Positions 37,214 through 45,809 of a DNA stretch of 64,000 bases are shown piece after piece. Made by a program: the position numbers and the translations under genes. The DNA comes from Winogradskyella aurantia (lineage in GTDB: Bacteria; Bacteroidota; Bacteroidia; Flavobacteriales; Flavobacteriaceae): assembly GCF_002266855.1 (NCBI RefSeq), contig NZ_NGJN01000001.1, positions 186,001 to 250,000 on the forward strand, given 5' to 3'. The notes under the pieces are model-generated. The model saw nothing but the letters and a program-made list of their open reading frames with translations. It did no database searches and was not told where the DNA came from. Positions within the stretch are counted from its first letter, which is position 1. The number at the start of each line of letters is the position of its first letter.

Positions 37214-37701
37214 GGTAAGTTAGTTTGCAAATCTTTGGTTGTAATGGTTTGATAATTGGTGATATTGTAGTGGGCTATCACTTGTTCTAACAAGGTGTCA
37301 CGGACCACTAAAACCAAATGTGTATTGGAGCCTTTCTTATGTGCAGCGATGATGTGTTCGGCTGATTCATGTAATCCCATATTTTTTAACTCTAATTTGC
37401 CAATCTCATCAATAACAAAGTAGTTCACATTTGTATCCTTGGCCGCTTTCAATAAATAAGTATTAGCCCTATTAAAAGCAGAATTGAGAAATGTAAAAGG
37501 CCCTATTACAATAGTATCATGGTTGTTATCCCTATCTATTTCAAGTTTAAAGCGCTTAGCCGTCTTTATCTCAAAAAAGTACCGTTTTCCTTGGTTGTCG
37601 TCAGGACAGAGCAGACCATCCACATCGCTCCTATACTGGATCCACTTTTGTAGCGTATTTGTTTTTCCTGATCTAATAGGACCTGTAAGTAAATAAATCA
37701 T
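37210..37701 (-). CDS. P-loop NTPase (THEP1/DUF2478-like)
   Basis: This 163-residue protein has Walker A GPIRSGKT (residues 7-14) and Walker B YFVIDEIGKLEL, the pattern of nucleoside-triphosphatase THEP1 and related NTPases. It has no other domain. It is 9 bases after the stop of the membrane-protein gene on the same strand, so the two are cotranscribed. The pair faces the molybdenum hydroxylase cluster. A cofactor- or transport-linked role is possible but not shown. Confidence 0.72.
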   Translation of the reverse strand: MIYLLTGPIRSGKTNTLQKWIQYRSDVDGLLCPDDNQGKRYFFEIKTAKRFKLEIDRDNNHDTIVIGPFTFLNSAFNRANTYLLKAAKDTNVNYFVIDEIGKLELKNMGLHESAEHIIAAHKKGSNTHLVLVVRDTLLEQVIAHYNITNYQTITTKDLQTNLP

Positions 37702-37710
37702 TTTTTCCGA

Positions 37711-38712
37711 TCAGGCTTTAAAATGAATACAATTAGAAATACTATTGGCTATAAAATATTTAAAACGGTTATAGCCTTTTAAGTGCTTCGTTTCTTTCCA
37801 GGTATGACGAATAATTTGCCTAAAGTAAGGAAGTAGGTCCATGGCATTAGCAACATCATCTTTGTATAATGATTCTTTTTTCTCAAGATATCGGCGCATC
37901 ATCCTGAGTAAAAACGGACCAATGACTACGTACCAAAACATTATAATCAATAAACTTCTAAATAAGACATACACCCCCTTTTGCCAACCGAAAGTTGTAT
38001 CTCCAAAGAAAGTGAATGATAAGACAATTATAGAAACCGTAGCCAACCATATCCATATGAGCTTTGCTTTGAAAGTTCCTTTTGATTTTGATTGCAACGT
38101 TTTTTTATCTTTAACTTCAAGATAAAAGTCTTCCTCTTCTTTTTCTGCTATTATTTTAATAATACTTTTAATAAATAACCCAGCGACGATACCTGACAAC
38201 CCATAGACCGAAAGGTAAATGGTAATGAGCAGACTTGAAGCAGAACTATCTATAAATACATCGATTTTCTTTTGTACCCATTGTCCGTATATATTTATGG
38301 CTTCCCATAATTCGGTACCATATATAATAGTTAGAATTAGCAATTTCTGTAAAGCAGATTCTAAAAACGTTAAGACCCCTAAGGCCACCAAGGTCAACCC
38401 TTTCCAGGAAAAATTAGAAAAGAGTAATATTCCTAGTGCGCCTTGGAAGCTCACAGCGACATAGGCCCCAAGCGGCGAATAAGGGCTAACAGCCATTTTG
38501 ATAATTAAAACCACAACCAGTGCTTTGAAAATAGATTGTGCTTTATTATCAGCATAATACGCTATTAAACTAATAAATAATATAGAAAGGCCACCTACGA
38601 TTAAACCTGTAAACGGGGTGTTAAATATGTGCATAAAACCACCTAAGCCCGACTCATTTAAAGCCCAAAGTGCAGTTAATTTATCGATTGCGGATTTATT
38701 AGATTTTATCAT
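37711..38712 (-). CDS. Polytopic membrane protein, function unknown
   Basis: This protein of about 333 residues has roughly eight hydrophobic helices (for example FTGLIVGGLSILFISLIAYY, GLSGIVAGLFIKSII, IWLATVSIIVLSFTFF). There is a charged cytoplasmic loop of about 35 residues near the middle and a basic C-terminal tail of about 65 residues. I chose ATG 38712; the frame extends to 38751. I do not recognise the family. Coupling to a P-loop NTPase gene hints at an energized membrane complex. Confidence 0.6.
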   Translation of the reverse strand: MIKSNKSAIDKLTALWALNESGLGGFMHIFNTPFTGLIVGGLSILFISLIAYYADNKAQSIFKALVVVLIIKMAVSPYSPLGAYVAVSFQGALGILLFSNFSWKGLTLVALGVLTFLESALQKLLILTIIYGTELWEAINIYGQWVQKKIDVFIDSSASSLLITIYLSVYGLSGIVAGLFIKSIIKIIAEKEEEDFYLEVKDKKTLQSKSKGTFKAKLIWIWLATVSIIVLSFTFFGDTTFGWQKGVYVLFRSLLIIMFWYVVIGPFLLRMMRRYLEKKESLYKDDVANAMDLLPYFRQIIRHTWKETKHLKGYNRFKYFIANSISNCIHFKA

Positions 38713-38893
38713 TGCAGATATAACATTTAAAAATACTAACTTTTGATGCAAACAAAAATCATATTCGAGGGAAAAAAATAGGACTTAATACATATACTAT
38801 TAAACCAATAGAAATTGTGGCTTATTTTGCTTCTCGAACTAGGCCAGTTTCAGTTTTGTCTAGAACGAACGTTGTGCACGGCTGTGCTAAAAC

Positions 38894-38920
38894 AAAAAAA
38901 CCACTCCGGTAAGAGTGGTT
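38894..38920 (-). terminator. Terminator of tRNA-Asn
   Basis: The hairpin AACCACTC (38899-38906) with GAGTGGTT (38913-38920) has a 6-base loop and is followed on the minus strand by a run of T (38894-38900). It sits 13 bases after the 3' end of the tRNA. Confidence 0.8.
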
Positions 38921-38933
38921 GTTTATTGCTTAG

Positions 38934-39007
38934 CTCCTCAGGCTGGGCTCGAACCAGCGACCCTCTGATTAACAGTCAGATGCTCTAACCAACTGAGCTA
39001 CTGAGGA
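38934..39007 (-). tRNA. tRNA-Asn (anticodon GTT)
   Basis: Read on the minus strand, this 74-base cloverleaf has a 7-bp acceptor (TCCTCAG with CTGAGGA), a D-arm GCTC-AGTTGGTTA-GAGC, and an anticodon arm TCTGA-CTGTTAA-TCAGA with anticodon GTT. The T-arm is GCTGG-TTCGAGC-CCAGC and the discriminator is G. CCA is not encoded. It is flanked downstream by its own terminator. Confidence 0.97.
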
Positions 39008-39100
39008 AGATGTTTTCGCTTTAGCGAGCGCAAATATAAATTATTTTTTTAATCTCTCCCAAAAGAAACATTAAAAATATGATGCCTCGTTACACAATTC

Positions 39101-40444
39101 TTAATTCGTAATGGCCTTAAAAATATCGTTGCCATTTGCAAATAAGACTAAGGCGATTAAAATGAAAAATCCTATAACCTGTGCGCGCTCTAAAAACTTT
39201 TCGCTTGGCTTTTTGCCTGAAATAATCTCAAATAATAAAAACATGACATGACCTCCGTCCAAGGCAGGAATCGGAAGCAGATTCAGTATAGCCAGCATAA
39301 TGGATAAAAAGGCAGTCAATCCCCAAAAATAAGGCCAGCTCCACACAGGAGAAAACTGATCATAAATGGCTTTAAATCCACCAAGTCCTTTGTAGGCCCC
39401 AGTGCTAGGATTAAAGATAGCTGCTAATTGGTCCCCGTAATTACTGATGGTTTTGGTAAATTTAGTCCAGCCAGCACCAAAGCTTTCTCCAAAGGTGTAC
39501 TCCTTTCTAAAAATATCATAATAGCCCAACTCGTCAAAACGAACCGGATTGTAATAAGGCCTGATTCCAAATTTACCTTCTTCATCGAGAGTTAATTCAA
39601 TAGATTCAACGGTATTATCCTCCTTAAGTATTTCAGCAGCTACGGTCTGTCCTTCCAATCCAGAAGTTAAAGCCTCAAGTTGATCAAAATATTTAAGCTC
39701 CTTGCCATTAATTTTAGTGATGATATCACCCATTTTCAACCCTTTATTGGTATTTAGGGAACTGTCTGCGACTTCACCCACCATAAAAGGAATACGATAT
39801 TCGAAATTTTTCTTGCTACGGCTATCTGAATACTTCCCTAAAAAGTCTTCAGGTAAATTAATAACTTTCTCTTGACCATCGCGCTCAATCTTTATGGATT
39901 GCGCACTGATAAGATTAAAACCAATATCTGAATTATTAACAATTGGAATATCATTTATGGCCAAAACCTTGTCCCCAGTTTTGAAGCCTAAATCTTCCAG
40001 CACAGGGTTATCGATCCAATAACCATCTTTTAAGCTCTCTACCTTAACGTCTGAATCCCCATAGGCAAATGACATAGCCACATATATAATATAGGCTAAA
40101 ATAAAATTGACTGTTACACCACCCAACATAATAATAAGTCGCTGCCATGCGGGCTTAGAACGAAATTCCCATGGTTTAGGAGGTTGTGCCATTTGTTCCT
40201 TATCCATACTCTCATCAATCATCCCGGCAATCTTAACGTATCCTCCCAAAGGCAACCAGCCTATTCCATAAACAGTCTCACCAATTTTCTTTTTGAACAA
40301 GGAAAATTTAACATCAAAAAACAGGTAAAACTTCTCAACTTTAGTCTTAAACAATTTTGCTGGTATAAAATGTCCGAGTTCATGCAAAACGATAAGCAAG
40401 GATAAACTCAGCAAAAATTGGGATATTTTTATTACAAATTCCAT
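39101..40444 (-). CDS. rseP: RIP metalloprotease RseP (site-2 protease)
   Basis: This 447-residue inner-membrane zinc protease has the intramembrane HELGH (His21, Glu22, His25) in helix 1. A PDZ region with motifs such as DKVLAINDIPI and GDIITKINGKEL follows, then the second site LLPIPALDGGH (Asp ligand) near the C-terminus. It cleaves membrane-bound anti-sigma factors or signal-peptide remnants. It is divergent from the SCO gene. Confidence 0.93.
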   Translation of the reverse strand: MEFVIKISQFLLSLSLLIVLHELGHFIPAKLFKTKVEKFYLFFDVKFSLFKKKIGETVYGIGWLPLGGYVKIAGMIDESMDKEQMAQPPKPWEFRSKPAWQRLIIMLGGVTVNFILAYIIYVAMSFAYGDSDVKVESLKDGYWIDNPVLEDLGFKTGDKVLAINDIPIVNNSDIGFNLISAQSIKIERDGQEKVINLPEDFLGKYSDSRSKKNFEYRIPFMVGEVADSSLNTNKGLKMGDIITKINGKELKYFDQLEALTSGLEGQTVAAEILKEDNTVESIELTLDEEGKFGIRPYYNPVRFDELGYYDIFRKEYTFGESFGAGWTKFTKTISNYGDQLAAIFNPSTGAYKGLGGFKAIYDQFSPVWSWPYFWGLTAFLSIMLAILNLLPIPALDGGHVMFLLFEIISGKKPSEKFLERAQVIGFFILIALVLFANGNDIFKAITN

Positions 40445-40582
40445 GTAGTCTTTTCAAATTTCAGTTGACAAAAGTAAGGTTTTCAGGTAACTTAGAAAAT
40501 AAATGTATTTGTTATCATTTCTTTTTTAACACCCTTTTATGGTTCTCAAAAAGTATCCCCAACTATTGTGTTAAAAATATTC

Positions 40583-40610
40583 TTGAAAACCGACCTGTAT
40601 TGTAATTTTG
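40583..40610 (+). promoter_or_regulatory. Bacteroidota-type promoter of the SCO gene
   Basis: TTG at 40583-40585 and TAATTTTG at 40603-40610 with a 17-base spacer match the -33/-7 pattern. This predicts a transcript start near 40616, about 18 bases before the coding region. Confidence 0.6.
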
Positions 40611-40633
40611 CATTCTGAATTATAGGAATATTT

Positions 40634-41308
40634 ATGTCGTTTATTTCTTTCTTTAAAGGGTACAGAAACTTCGGGATTTTTTTCTCTATCCTTTGCATTA
40701 TTATAATCGCGATTATTTATAATATCTTAAATGTAAAGCAACCCTTACCCATATATCAACCTGCTATGGTTAGTGAAGAATTGGTAGATAGTGCTATTCA
40801 ACACAAAATAAAATACCACACTATCGCAGATTTCAGTTTAATAAACCAAAACGGTGAGACGGTAACACAAGACAGCTACAAGGATAAAATATATGTGGCA
40901 GATTTCTTTTTCACAACCTGCCAGACCATATGCCCAATTATGACGGACCATATGTACCAAATACAGAAAGAAATCATTAATGATGACGAGGTGATGCTAC
41001 TTTCACATTCTGTAACACCGACAATTGATAGTGTAGCCCAATTAAAAAAATATGCAAAAGAAAAAGGAGTAATAGATAGAAAATGGAATCTGGTAACAGG
41101 AGATAAAAAGCAGATATATGAATTGGCCCGGAAAAGTTACTTAGCAGTAAAAACAGACGGTAATGGCGATGAGTACGATATGATTCATACAGAAAACTTC
41201 ATGCTTATAGATAAAAAAAGGCAAATTAGAGGTTTTTATGATGGCACCAACCCAGATGATATTGAGCGACTTTTGGAAGATATTAGTAGGCTAAAAGCAG
41301 AATCGTAA
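40634..41308 (+). CDS. SCO1/SenC-family protein (copper chaperone or thiol reductase)
   Basis: This 224-residue protein has an N-terminal membrane anchor (residues about 14-33) and a thioredoxin fold with the copper-binding CxxxC (Cys96, Cys100 in TTCQTICP). A His in DMIHTENFMLID fits the third ligand. SCO proteins deliver copper to the CuA site of cytochrome oxidase or act as periplasmic thiol reductases. No oxidase genes are nearby. Confidence 0.9.
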   Translation: MSFISFFKGYRNFGIFFSILCIIIIAIIYNILNVKQPLPIYQPAMVSEELVDSAIQHKIKYHTIADFSLINQNGETVTQDSYKDKIYVADFFFTTCQTICPIMTDHMYQIQKEIINDDEVMLLSHSVTPTIDSVAQLKKYAKEKGVIDRKWNLVTGDKKQIYELARKSYLAVKTDGNGDEYDMIHTENFMLIDKKRQIRGFYDGTNPDDIERLLEDISRLKAES

Positions 41309-41361
41309 ATTCTTCAACGATTGATTTTTACCCTTTACGATTTTAACGTATTTTTGCTTTT

Positions 41362-41377
41362 TTAAAATTAATCTAAA
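41362..41377 (+). promoter_or_regulatory. Candidate DtxR-family operator upstream of feoA
   Basis: The 16-mer TTAAAATTAATCTAAA matches the palindrome upstream of the TonB receptor operon (48197-48212) at 13 of 16 positions, with the right half (TAATCTAAA) identical. It ends 11 bases before the feoA GTG. Binding by the repressor encoded at 44675-45337 is inferred. Confidence 0.45.
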
Positions 41378-41388
41378 TAAACTTAAGA

Positions 41389-41616
41389 GTGACTTTAGCG
41401 GAATTAAGACGTGGACAAAAGGCTATTATCAAGGATGTATCCTCCGTATACATTCCATTAAAGCTTTTGGAAATGGGCTGTTTACCAGGTAATTCCGCAG
41501 AATTAGTACAAGTAGCTCCTTTTGCTGACCCTATGTATCTTAACATCAATGGATCTCATCTTGCCATTCGCAAAGAAACGGCCATGCACATAATAATTGA
41601 GACTACGGATGAGTAA
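41389..41616 (+). CDS. feoA: FeoA, ferrous iron transport accessory protein
   Basis: This 75-residue SH3-like protein starts at GTG 41389 (MTLAELRRGQKAIIKD). It has the typical LLEMGCLPG and FADPMYLNINGSHLAIRKE segments. FeoA is a small cytoplasmic protein needed for FeoB activity. It overlaps feoB by 8 bases, a standard translationally coupled feoAB arrangement. Confidence 0.92.
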   Translation: MTLAELRRGQKAIIKDVSSVYIPLKLLEMGCLPGNSAELVQVAPFADPMYLNINGSHLAIRKETAMHIIIETTDE

Positions 41617-43708
41617 ACAGATTAATGTAGCTCTAATAGGAAACCCAAATACGGGAAAAACCTCGGTGTTTAACGCACTAACAGGTCTCAATCAAAAGGT
41701 AGGTAATTACCCAGGAATTACGGTAGAGAAAAAAGAAGGTATCTGCAAGTTGCCTAGAGGCGTTAAGGCCCATATTATTGACTTACCAGGAACTTACAGT
41801 CTCAACGCATCTTCCCTAGACGAAAATGTGGTCATTGAATTATTGCTGAATAAAAATGACAAGGACTTTCCTGATGTCGCTGTAGTGGTAAGTGATGTTG
41901 AAAATTTAAAGCGTAACCTCCTGCTTTTTACGCAAATTAAAGATTTAGAAATTCCAACCATCTTAGTCATAAATATGTCAGACCGAATGGCTTACAAAGG
42001 AATTTCGCTAAATATTGACTTTTTAGAGCAGAAGCTAGAGACTAAAATTGCTTTAGTAAGCACAAGAAAAAATAAGGGCATTAATGAGCTAAAAGACTTA
42101 ATTGCCAATTTTAAAAATTTAAATACCAAACCTTGTCTACAAGCATCAGAAATTGATAAGGCATATTTTGATGGTCTCAGAAAAGCCTTCCCTAATCAAT
42201 TACTTTATAAGCTTTGGTTAGTGATTACACAAGATGTTAACTTTGGCAAAGTTGACAGAAATACGTATGAATCAGTCGCTGATTTCAAAATAAAATCTAA
42301 GTCAGATTTAAAACGACTTCAGCAGCGCGAAACGATTAAGCGCTATCAGTTTATCAATGAAATCCTTAAAGAAGGGCAGACCATAGATCTCAAAACAGCC
42401 AAAGACTTGAGGATAAAATTAGATAGAATTCTTACCCATAAGGTTTGGGGCTATTTAATATTTGGTATAATCCTTTTAACCATTTTCCAAGCTATATATG
42501 ATTGGGCTGAAGTACCAATGGATTTTATAGATAGTACGTTTGCTTCATTAAGCGAATGGGCTAAATCGGTATTGCCTGAGGGGCCCTTTTCAAGTTTAAT
42601 TACTGAAGGTATTATCCCTGGTTTGGGAGGTATCGTAATTTTCATCCCGCAGATTGCCTTCCTGTTTTTGTTTATTTCTATCCTCGAAGAAAGCGGCTAC
42701 ATGAGTCGAGTGGTATTTTTAATGGACCGTATTATGCGCAAGTTCGGGCTAAGCGGAAAAAGTGTTGTGCCATTAATTTCAGGTACCGCTTGTGCAATTC
42801 CGGCAATAATGGCGACACGTAACATTGAGAGTTGGAAGGAGCGTTTAATCACTATTTTGGTTACGCCATTCACAACTTGTTCAGCACGCCTACCTGTGTA
42901 TCTCATTATTATTGCCCTTGTTATACCAGAAGGGCGATTTATTGGGTTGAGTTATCAAGCTTTAACGCTGATGCTTTTATATTTAATTGGTTTTGCCACT
43001 GCAGTGGGGTCTGCTTATTTGCTCAATAAGATTTTAAAAATAAAAAGCAAGTCCTTTTTTGTGATTGAAATGCCAAATTACAAATTACCATTACCCAGAA
43101 ATGTGGCCTTGACTGTTGTGGAAAAAACCAAAGCATTTGTGTTCGGAGCTGGTAAAATCATTTTAGCAATTTCAATTGTATTGTGGTTTTTAGCTTCTTA
43201 TGGGCCAGGTGAAGCATTTAATAACGCTGAAACTATTGTAACTGAACAATACGCAACAGCCAATTTATCAGAAGCGGAGCTACAACAAAAAATAGCATCA
43301 CATAAATTAGAACATTCCTTTATTGGTATTACGGGTAGGGCTATTGAGCCAGCTATACAGCCTCTTGGTTACGATTGGAAAATTGGTATTGCCATTGTAA
43401 GTTCCTTTGCCGCAAGAGAGGTCTTTGTTGGGACATTAGCGACAATATACAGTGTAGGTAGCGATGAGGAAGATACCATTAAAAACAGAATGGCAGGTGA
43501 GGTAAATCCCATACTGGGCGGTCCACTTTTCAATTTAGCCTCAGGTATTTCGTTGTTACTGTTTTATGCCTTTGCTATGCAGTGTATGAGTACATTGGCC
43601 ATAGTGAAACGCGAAACAAATAGTTGGAAATGGCCATTCTTACAACTCGTAATAATGAGTGGTTTTGCCTATATTGTAGCTTTAGCAGCTTATCAATTAC
43701 TAAAATAG
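41609..43708 (+). CDS. feoB: FeoB, ferrous iron transporter
   Basis: This 699-residue protein has an N-terminal G domain (G1 GNPNTGKT, G2-region GNYPGITVEKKEG, G3 DLPGTY, G4-type NMSD). A membrane domain follows, with the two Gate regions around SGTACAIPAIMATRNI and FTTCSARLPVYL, which carry the cysteines implicated in Fe(II) passage. I start at ATG 41609 (MSKQINVALIGNP). It is followed 7 bases later by a FeoB-associated peptide gene. Confidence 0.95.
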   Translation: MSKQINVALIGNPNTGKTSVFNALTGLNQKVGNYPGITVEKKEGICKLPRGVKAHIIDLPGTYSLNASSLDENVVIELLLNKNDKDFPDVAVVVSDVENLKRNLLLFTQIKDLEIPTILVINMSDRMAYKGISLNIDFLEQKLETKIALVSTRKNKGINELKDLIANFKNLNTKPCLQASEIDKAYFDGLRKAFPNQLLYKLWLVITQDVNFGKVDRNTYESVADFKIKSKSDLKRLQQRETIKRYQFINEILKEGQTIDLKTAKDLRIKLDRILTHKVWGYLIFGIILLTIFQAIYDWAEVPMDFIDSTFASLSEWAKSVLPEGPFSSLITEGIIPGLGGIVIFIPQIAFLFLFISILEESGYMSRVVFLMDRIMRKFGLSGKSVVPLISGTACAIPAIMATRNIESWKERLITILVTPFTTCSARLPVYLIIIALVIPEGRFIGLSYQALTLMLLYLIGFATAVGSAYLLNKILKIKSKSFFVIEMPNYKLPLPRNVALTVVEKTKAFVFGAGKIILAISIVLWFLASYGPGEAFNNAETIVTEQYATANLSEAELQQKIASHKLEHSFIGITGRAIEPAIQPLGYDWKIGIAIVSSFAAREVFVGTLATIYSVGSDEEDTIKNRMAGEVNPILGGPLFNLASGISLLLFYAFAMQCMSTLAIVKRETNSWKWPFLQLVIMSGFAYIVALAAYQLLK

Positions 43709-43715
43709 ATAACAC

Positions 43716-43847
43716 ATGTTTATACAGAACATATTAGCCTTTTTAGCCTTAGCCATAGCTGTGTTATTCCTTTTTAAGACCTTTATCTGGTGGCCACGTA
43801 AAAAAGCTTCTAACTCTTGTGACGACACTAACTGTGGTTGTCATTAA
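43716..43847 (+). CDS. FeoB-associated Cys-rich membrane peptide
   Basis: This 43-residue frame (ATG 43716, TAA 43845-43847) begins 7 bases after feoB. It has one transmembrane helix (ILAFLALAIAVLFLFKTFIWW), a basic PRKK stop-transfer, and a C-terminal tail with Cys35, Cys40 and Cys42 ending GCH. This is the pattern of the small Cys-rich proteins that replace FeoC next to feoB in many bacteria. The Cys tail could handle Fe(II) or sense redox. It ends only 3 bases from the convergent ZIP gene. Confidence 0.8.
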   Translation: MFIQNILAFLALAIAVLFLFKTFIWWPRKKASNSCDDTNCGCH

Positions 43848-43850
43848 GGC

Positions 43851-44672
43851 CTATCCCAAACCTACATCTAAAGTCATCATAACTATAAATCCACCTATAA
43901 ATCCTAGTGTGGCAACATCTGTATATTTATCGCGTTGAGTTTCTGGAATCACCTCTTCAACTACAACGAATATCATAGCTCCTGCTGCAAAGGCTAATGC
44001 ATATGGCAATACGGGCTGAAAAAAGGTTACGGCAACCGCTCCTACCACAGCAGCAATTGGTTCTACTGTAGCCGATAATTGGCCATACCAAAAACTCTTT
44101 AGTTTACTTACCCCGTGTCTGCGAAGTGGCATAGATACTGCAAGACCTTCCGGGAAATTCTGAATTCCAATTCCTAATGCCAATGCTACGGCACCACCAA
44201 TGGTGGCTTCTGGAATCCCGACAGCTACACCACCAAAAAGCACCCCAACTGCAAGTCCTTCAGGAATATTGTGAAGTGTAATGGCCAGAACCAATAGTGT
44301 CGTTCTGCGCCAAGGCGTCTTAACGCCTTCTTTTTCATCTTCCTTAAAATTGATATGAAGATGGGGCAAAACTTTATCTAAACCAAATATGAAAAGAGCT
44401 CCTAGTGAAAAACCAACAACTGCTGGTATTACTTTAATAAAACCCTCGCCCTCACTCATTTCGATGCCTGGTGCTAACAAACTCCAAAAGCTAGCTGCTA
44501 CCATTACGCCACCTGTAAAACCCAACATACCATCTAGCAATGCCCGATTCATTCCTCTTAAAAGAAAAACAAGAGAAGCCCCTGCCGCGGTAACTACCCA
44601 CGTAAATAATGAGGCAAGTAAAGCGCCCATTACTGGATCAATAGATTCAAAAAATTCAATTACAGCATCCAT
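43851..44672 (-). CDS. ZIP-family divalent metal transporter
   Basis: This 273-residue inner-membrane protein has about eight helices with the ZIP signatures HNIPEGLAVGVLF and QNFPEGLAVSMPL, which carry the metal-coordinating His/Asn/Glu residues. A His-containing cytoplasmic loop (LPHLHINF) lies near the middle. GufA/ZupT-like proteins import Zn, Fe, Mn or other metals. It begins 2 bases after the DtxR-family repressor gene, so its expression probably answers to the same metal. Confidence 0.9.
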   Translation of the reverse strand: MDAVIEFFESIDPVMGALLASLFTWVVTAAGASLVFLLRGMNRALLDGMLGFTGGVMVAASFWSLLAPGIEMSEGEGFIKVIPAVVGFSLGALFIFGLDKVLPHLHINFKEDEKEGVKTPWRRTTLLVLAITLHNIPEGLAVGVLFGGVAVGIPEATIGGAVALALGIGIQNFPEGLAVSMPLRRHGVSKLKSFWYGQLSATVEPIAAVVGAVAVTFFQPVLPYALAFAAGAMIFVVVEEVIPETQRDKYTDVATLGFIGGFIVMMTLDVGLG

Positions 44673-44674
44673 AA

Positions 44675-45337
44675 TTATATATTCTTTTTGACGTAAATAT
44701 TAGTACTAATAATCTTAGACATTACCACAGTCTTACCTTTAATTTCAATAGTGATGGATTGATCGAACTCTTCTCTTTCCAACACCGTAATTTCAGAACC
44801 AATGCCAATATTGTATTTATCTAGATATTTTAAAAAATCTGAACTTGAATCAATAACGCCTACACAAATATAGGTTTGATTTATAACTGCTTGAGACAAG
44901 GTAATTTTATCGGTTCTCTGAATTTGTCCATTTTTGTCAGGAATGGGGTCTCCGTGAGGATCATGGGTTGGAAAGTCCAAATAAGCATCTAATTCATTAA
45001 TTAATTTAGGCGACTTTATATGTTCTAATTGCTCTGCGACTTCATGTACTTCATCCCAGGAAAAGTTGAGCTTATCAACCAAAAACACTTCCCAAAGCCT
45101 GTGTTTTCTGATAATATCTACCGCCGTTAAGCGCCCTTTTTCAGTTAGTGTAACACCCTTATATTTTCTATAGCTAATAAGTTTTTTATCGGCTAATTTC
45201 TTTAGCATATCTGTTACAGATGATGCCTTTGCTTCAATTTTTTCGGCAATGGCATTTGTACTAATCTCCTTGTCACTTTTTTGACCCAGATGATAAATAG
45301 CTTTTAAATAATTCTCCTCCGTTAATGTGATTAGCAT
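44675..45337 (-). CDS. DtxR-family metal-dependent repressor with FeoA-like C-terminal domain
   Basis: This 220-residue regulator has a winged-helix DNA-binding domain (1-65), a dimerization/metal domain (66-140) and an SH3/FeoA-like domain (about 148-220). By my alignment the ancillary-site residues His79, Glu83 and His98 of DtxR are kept. At the primary site the Cys102 position is Glu102, with Glu105 and His106 retained, which is MntR-like, while the Met10/Asp8 position is Asn9. The metal (Fe or Mn) is therefore open. It lies in an operon with a TonB receptor, a thioredoxin and a ZIP transporter. The operon promoter carries a matching palindrome, suggesting autoregulation. Confidence 0.9.
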   Translation of the reverse strand: MLITLTEENYLKAIYHLGQKSDKEISTNAIAEKIEAKASSVTDMLKKLADKKLISYRKYKGVTLTEKGRLTAVDIIRKHRLWEVFLVDKLNFSWDEVHEVAEQLEHIKSPKLINELDAYLDFPTHDPHGDPIPDKNGQIQRTDKITLSQAVINQTYICVGVIDSSSDFLKYLDKYNIGIGSEITVLEREEFDQSITIEIKGKTVVMSKIISTNIYVKKNI

Positions 45338-45338
45338 T

Positions 45339-45809
45339 TTACTTACTTTTCAAAATAGCGAGCATTTCCTTAGGTGGAATATAGCGATAAAATCGTTGCT
45401 CTACATTAAATTTCTTGTCAAGAATGACAGTTGCCGGTAGTTCTATATTTCTATTTTTTCTACCAGCCAACAACTCTGGTATCTGATGAAAAGCCAATCG
45501 CTTTTTACCAATATTTTTGTTCGTGAAATACTTTCCCCCAAAACTTATGGTGTCCTTAGTCTCAACATTAAACCGAACCGCATAATAGTTGCCTTCAAGC
45601 TCTTGCATAATTTCGGGCTTTGTAAAAACAGCCTCATCCATTTTCTTACAATATACGCACCAATCCGCGTAAAAGTGAATCATCACTTTTTTAGGTTGCA
45701 CAATAAGTGCCTGCTCAAGTTCTTCAAAGCTTAGCCATGTCAACTCTTTCTTTTGGGCAAAACCCAAAGACATTGTAAATACGAATACGATTATAGATAT
45801 CTTAGTCAT
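45339..45809 (-). CDS. Exported thioredoxin-like protein
   Basis: This 156-residue protein has a signal peptide (IIVFVFTMSLGFAQ) and a thioredoxin fold with FYADWCVYCKKMDEAVF (Cys51, Cys54). The cis-proline region IELPATVILDKKF is also present. Its start overlaps the receptor stop as TAATG and its stop is 1 base from the repressor start. The position suggests it keeps a periplasmic thiol reduced for metal uptake, perhaps the paired cysteines in the receptor plug; this is inference. Confidence 0.85.
   Translation of the reverse strand: MTKISIIVFVFTMSLGFAQKKELTWLSFEELEQALIVQPKKVMIHFYADWCVYCKKMDEAVFTKPEIMQELEGNYYAVRFNVETKDTISFGGKYFTNKNIGKKRLAFHQIPELLAGRKNRNIELPATVILDKKFNVEQRFYRYIPPKEMLAILKSK

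Noticed and set aside
41301-41342. Possible terminator after the SCO gene
   Set aside because: The 9-bp arms are 24 bases apart and AT-rich, with a broken T tract; too weak to call.
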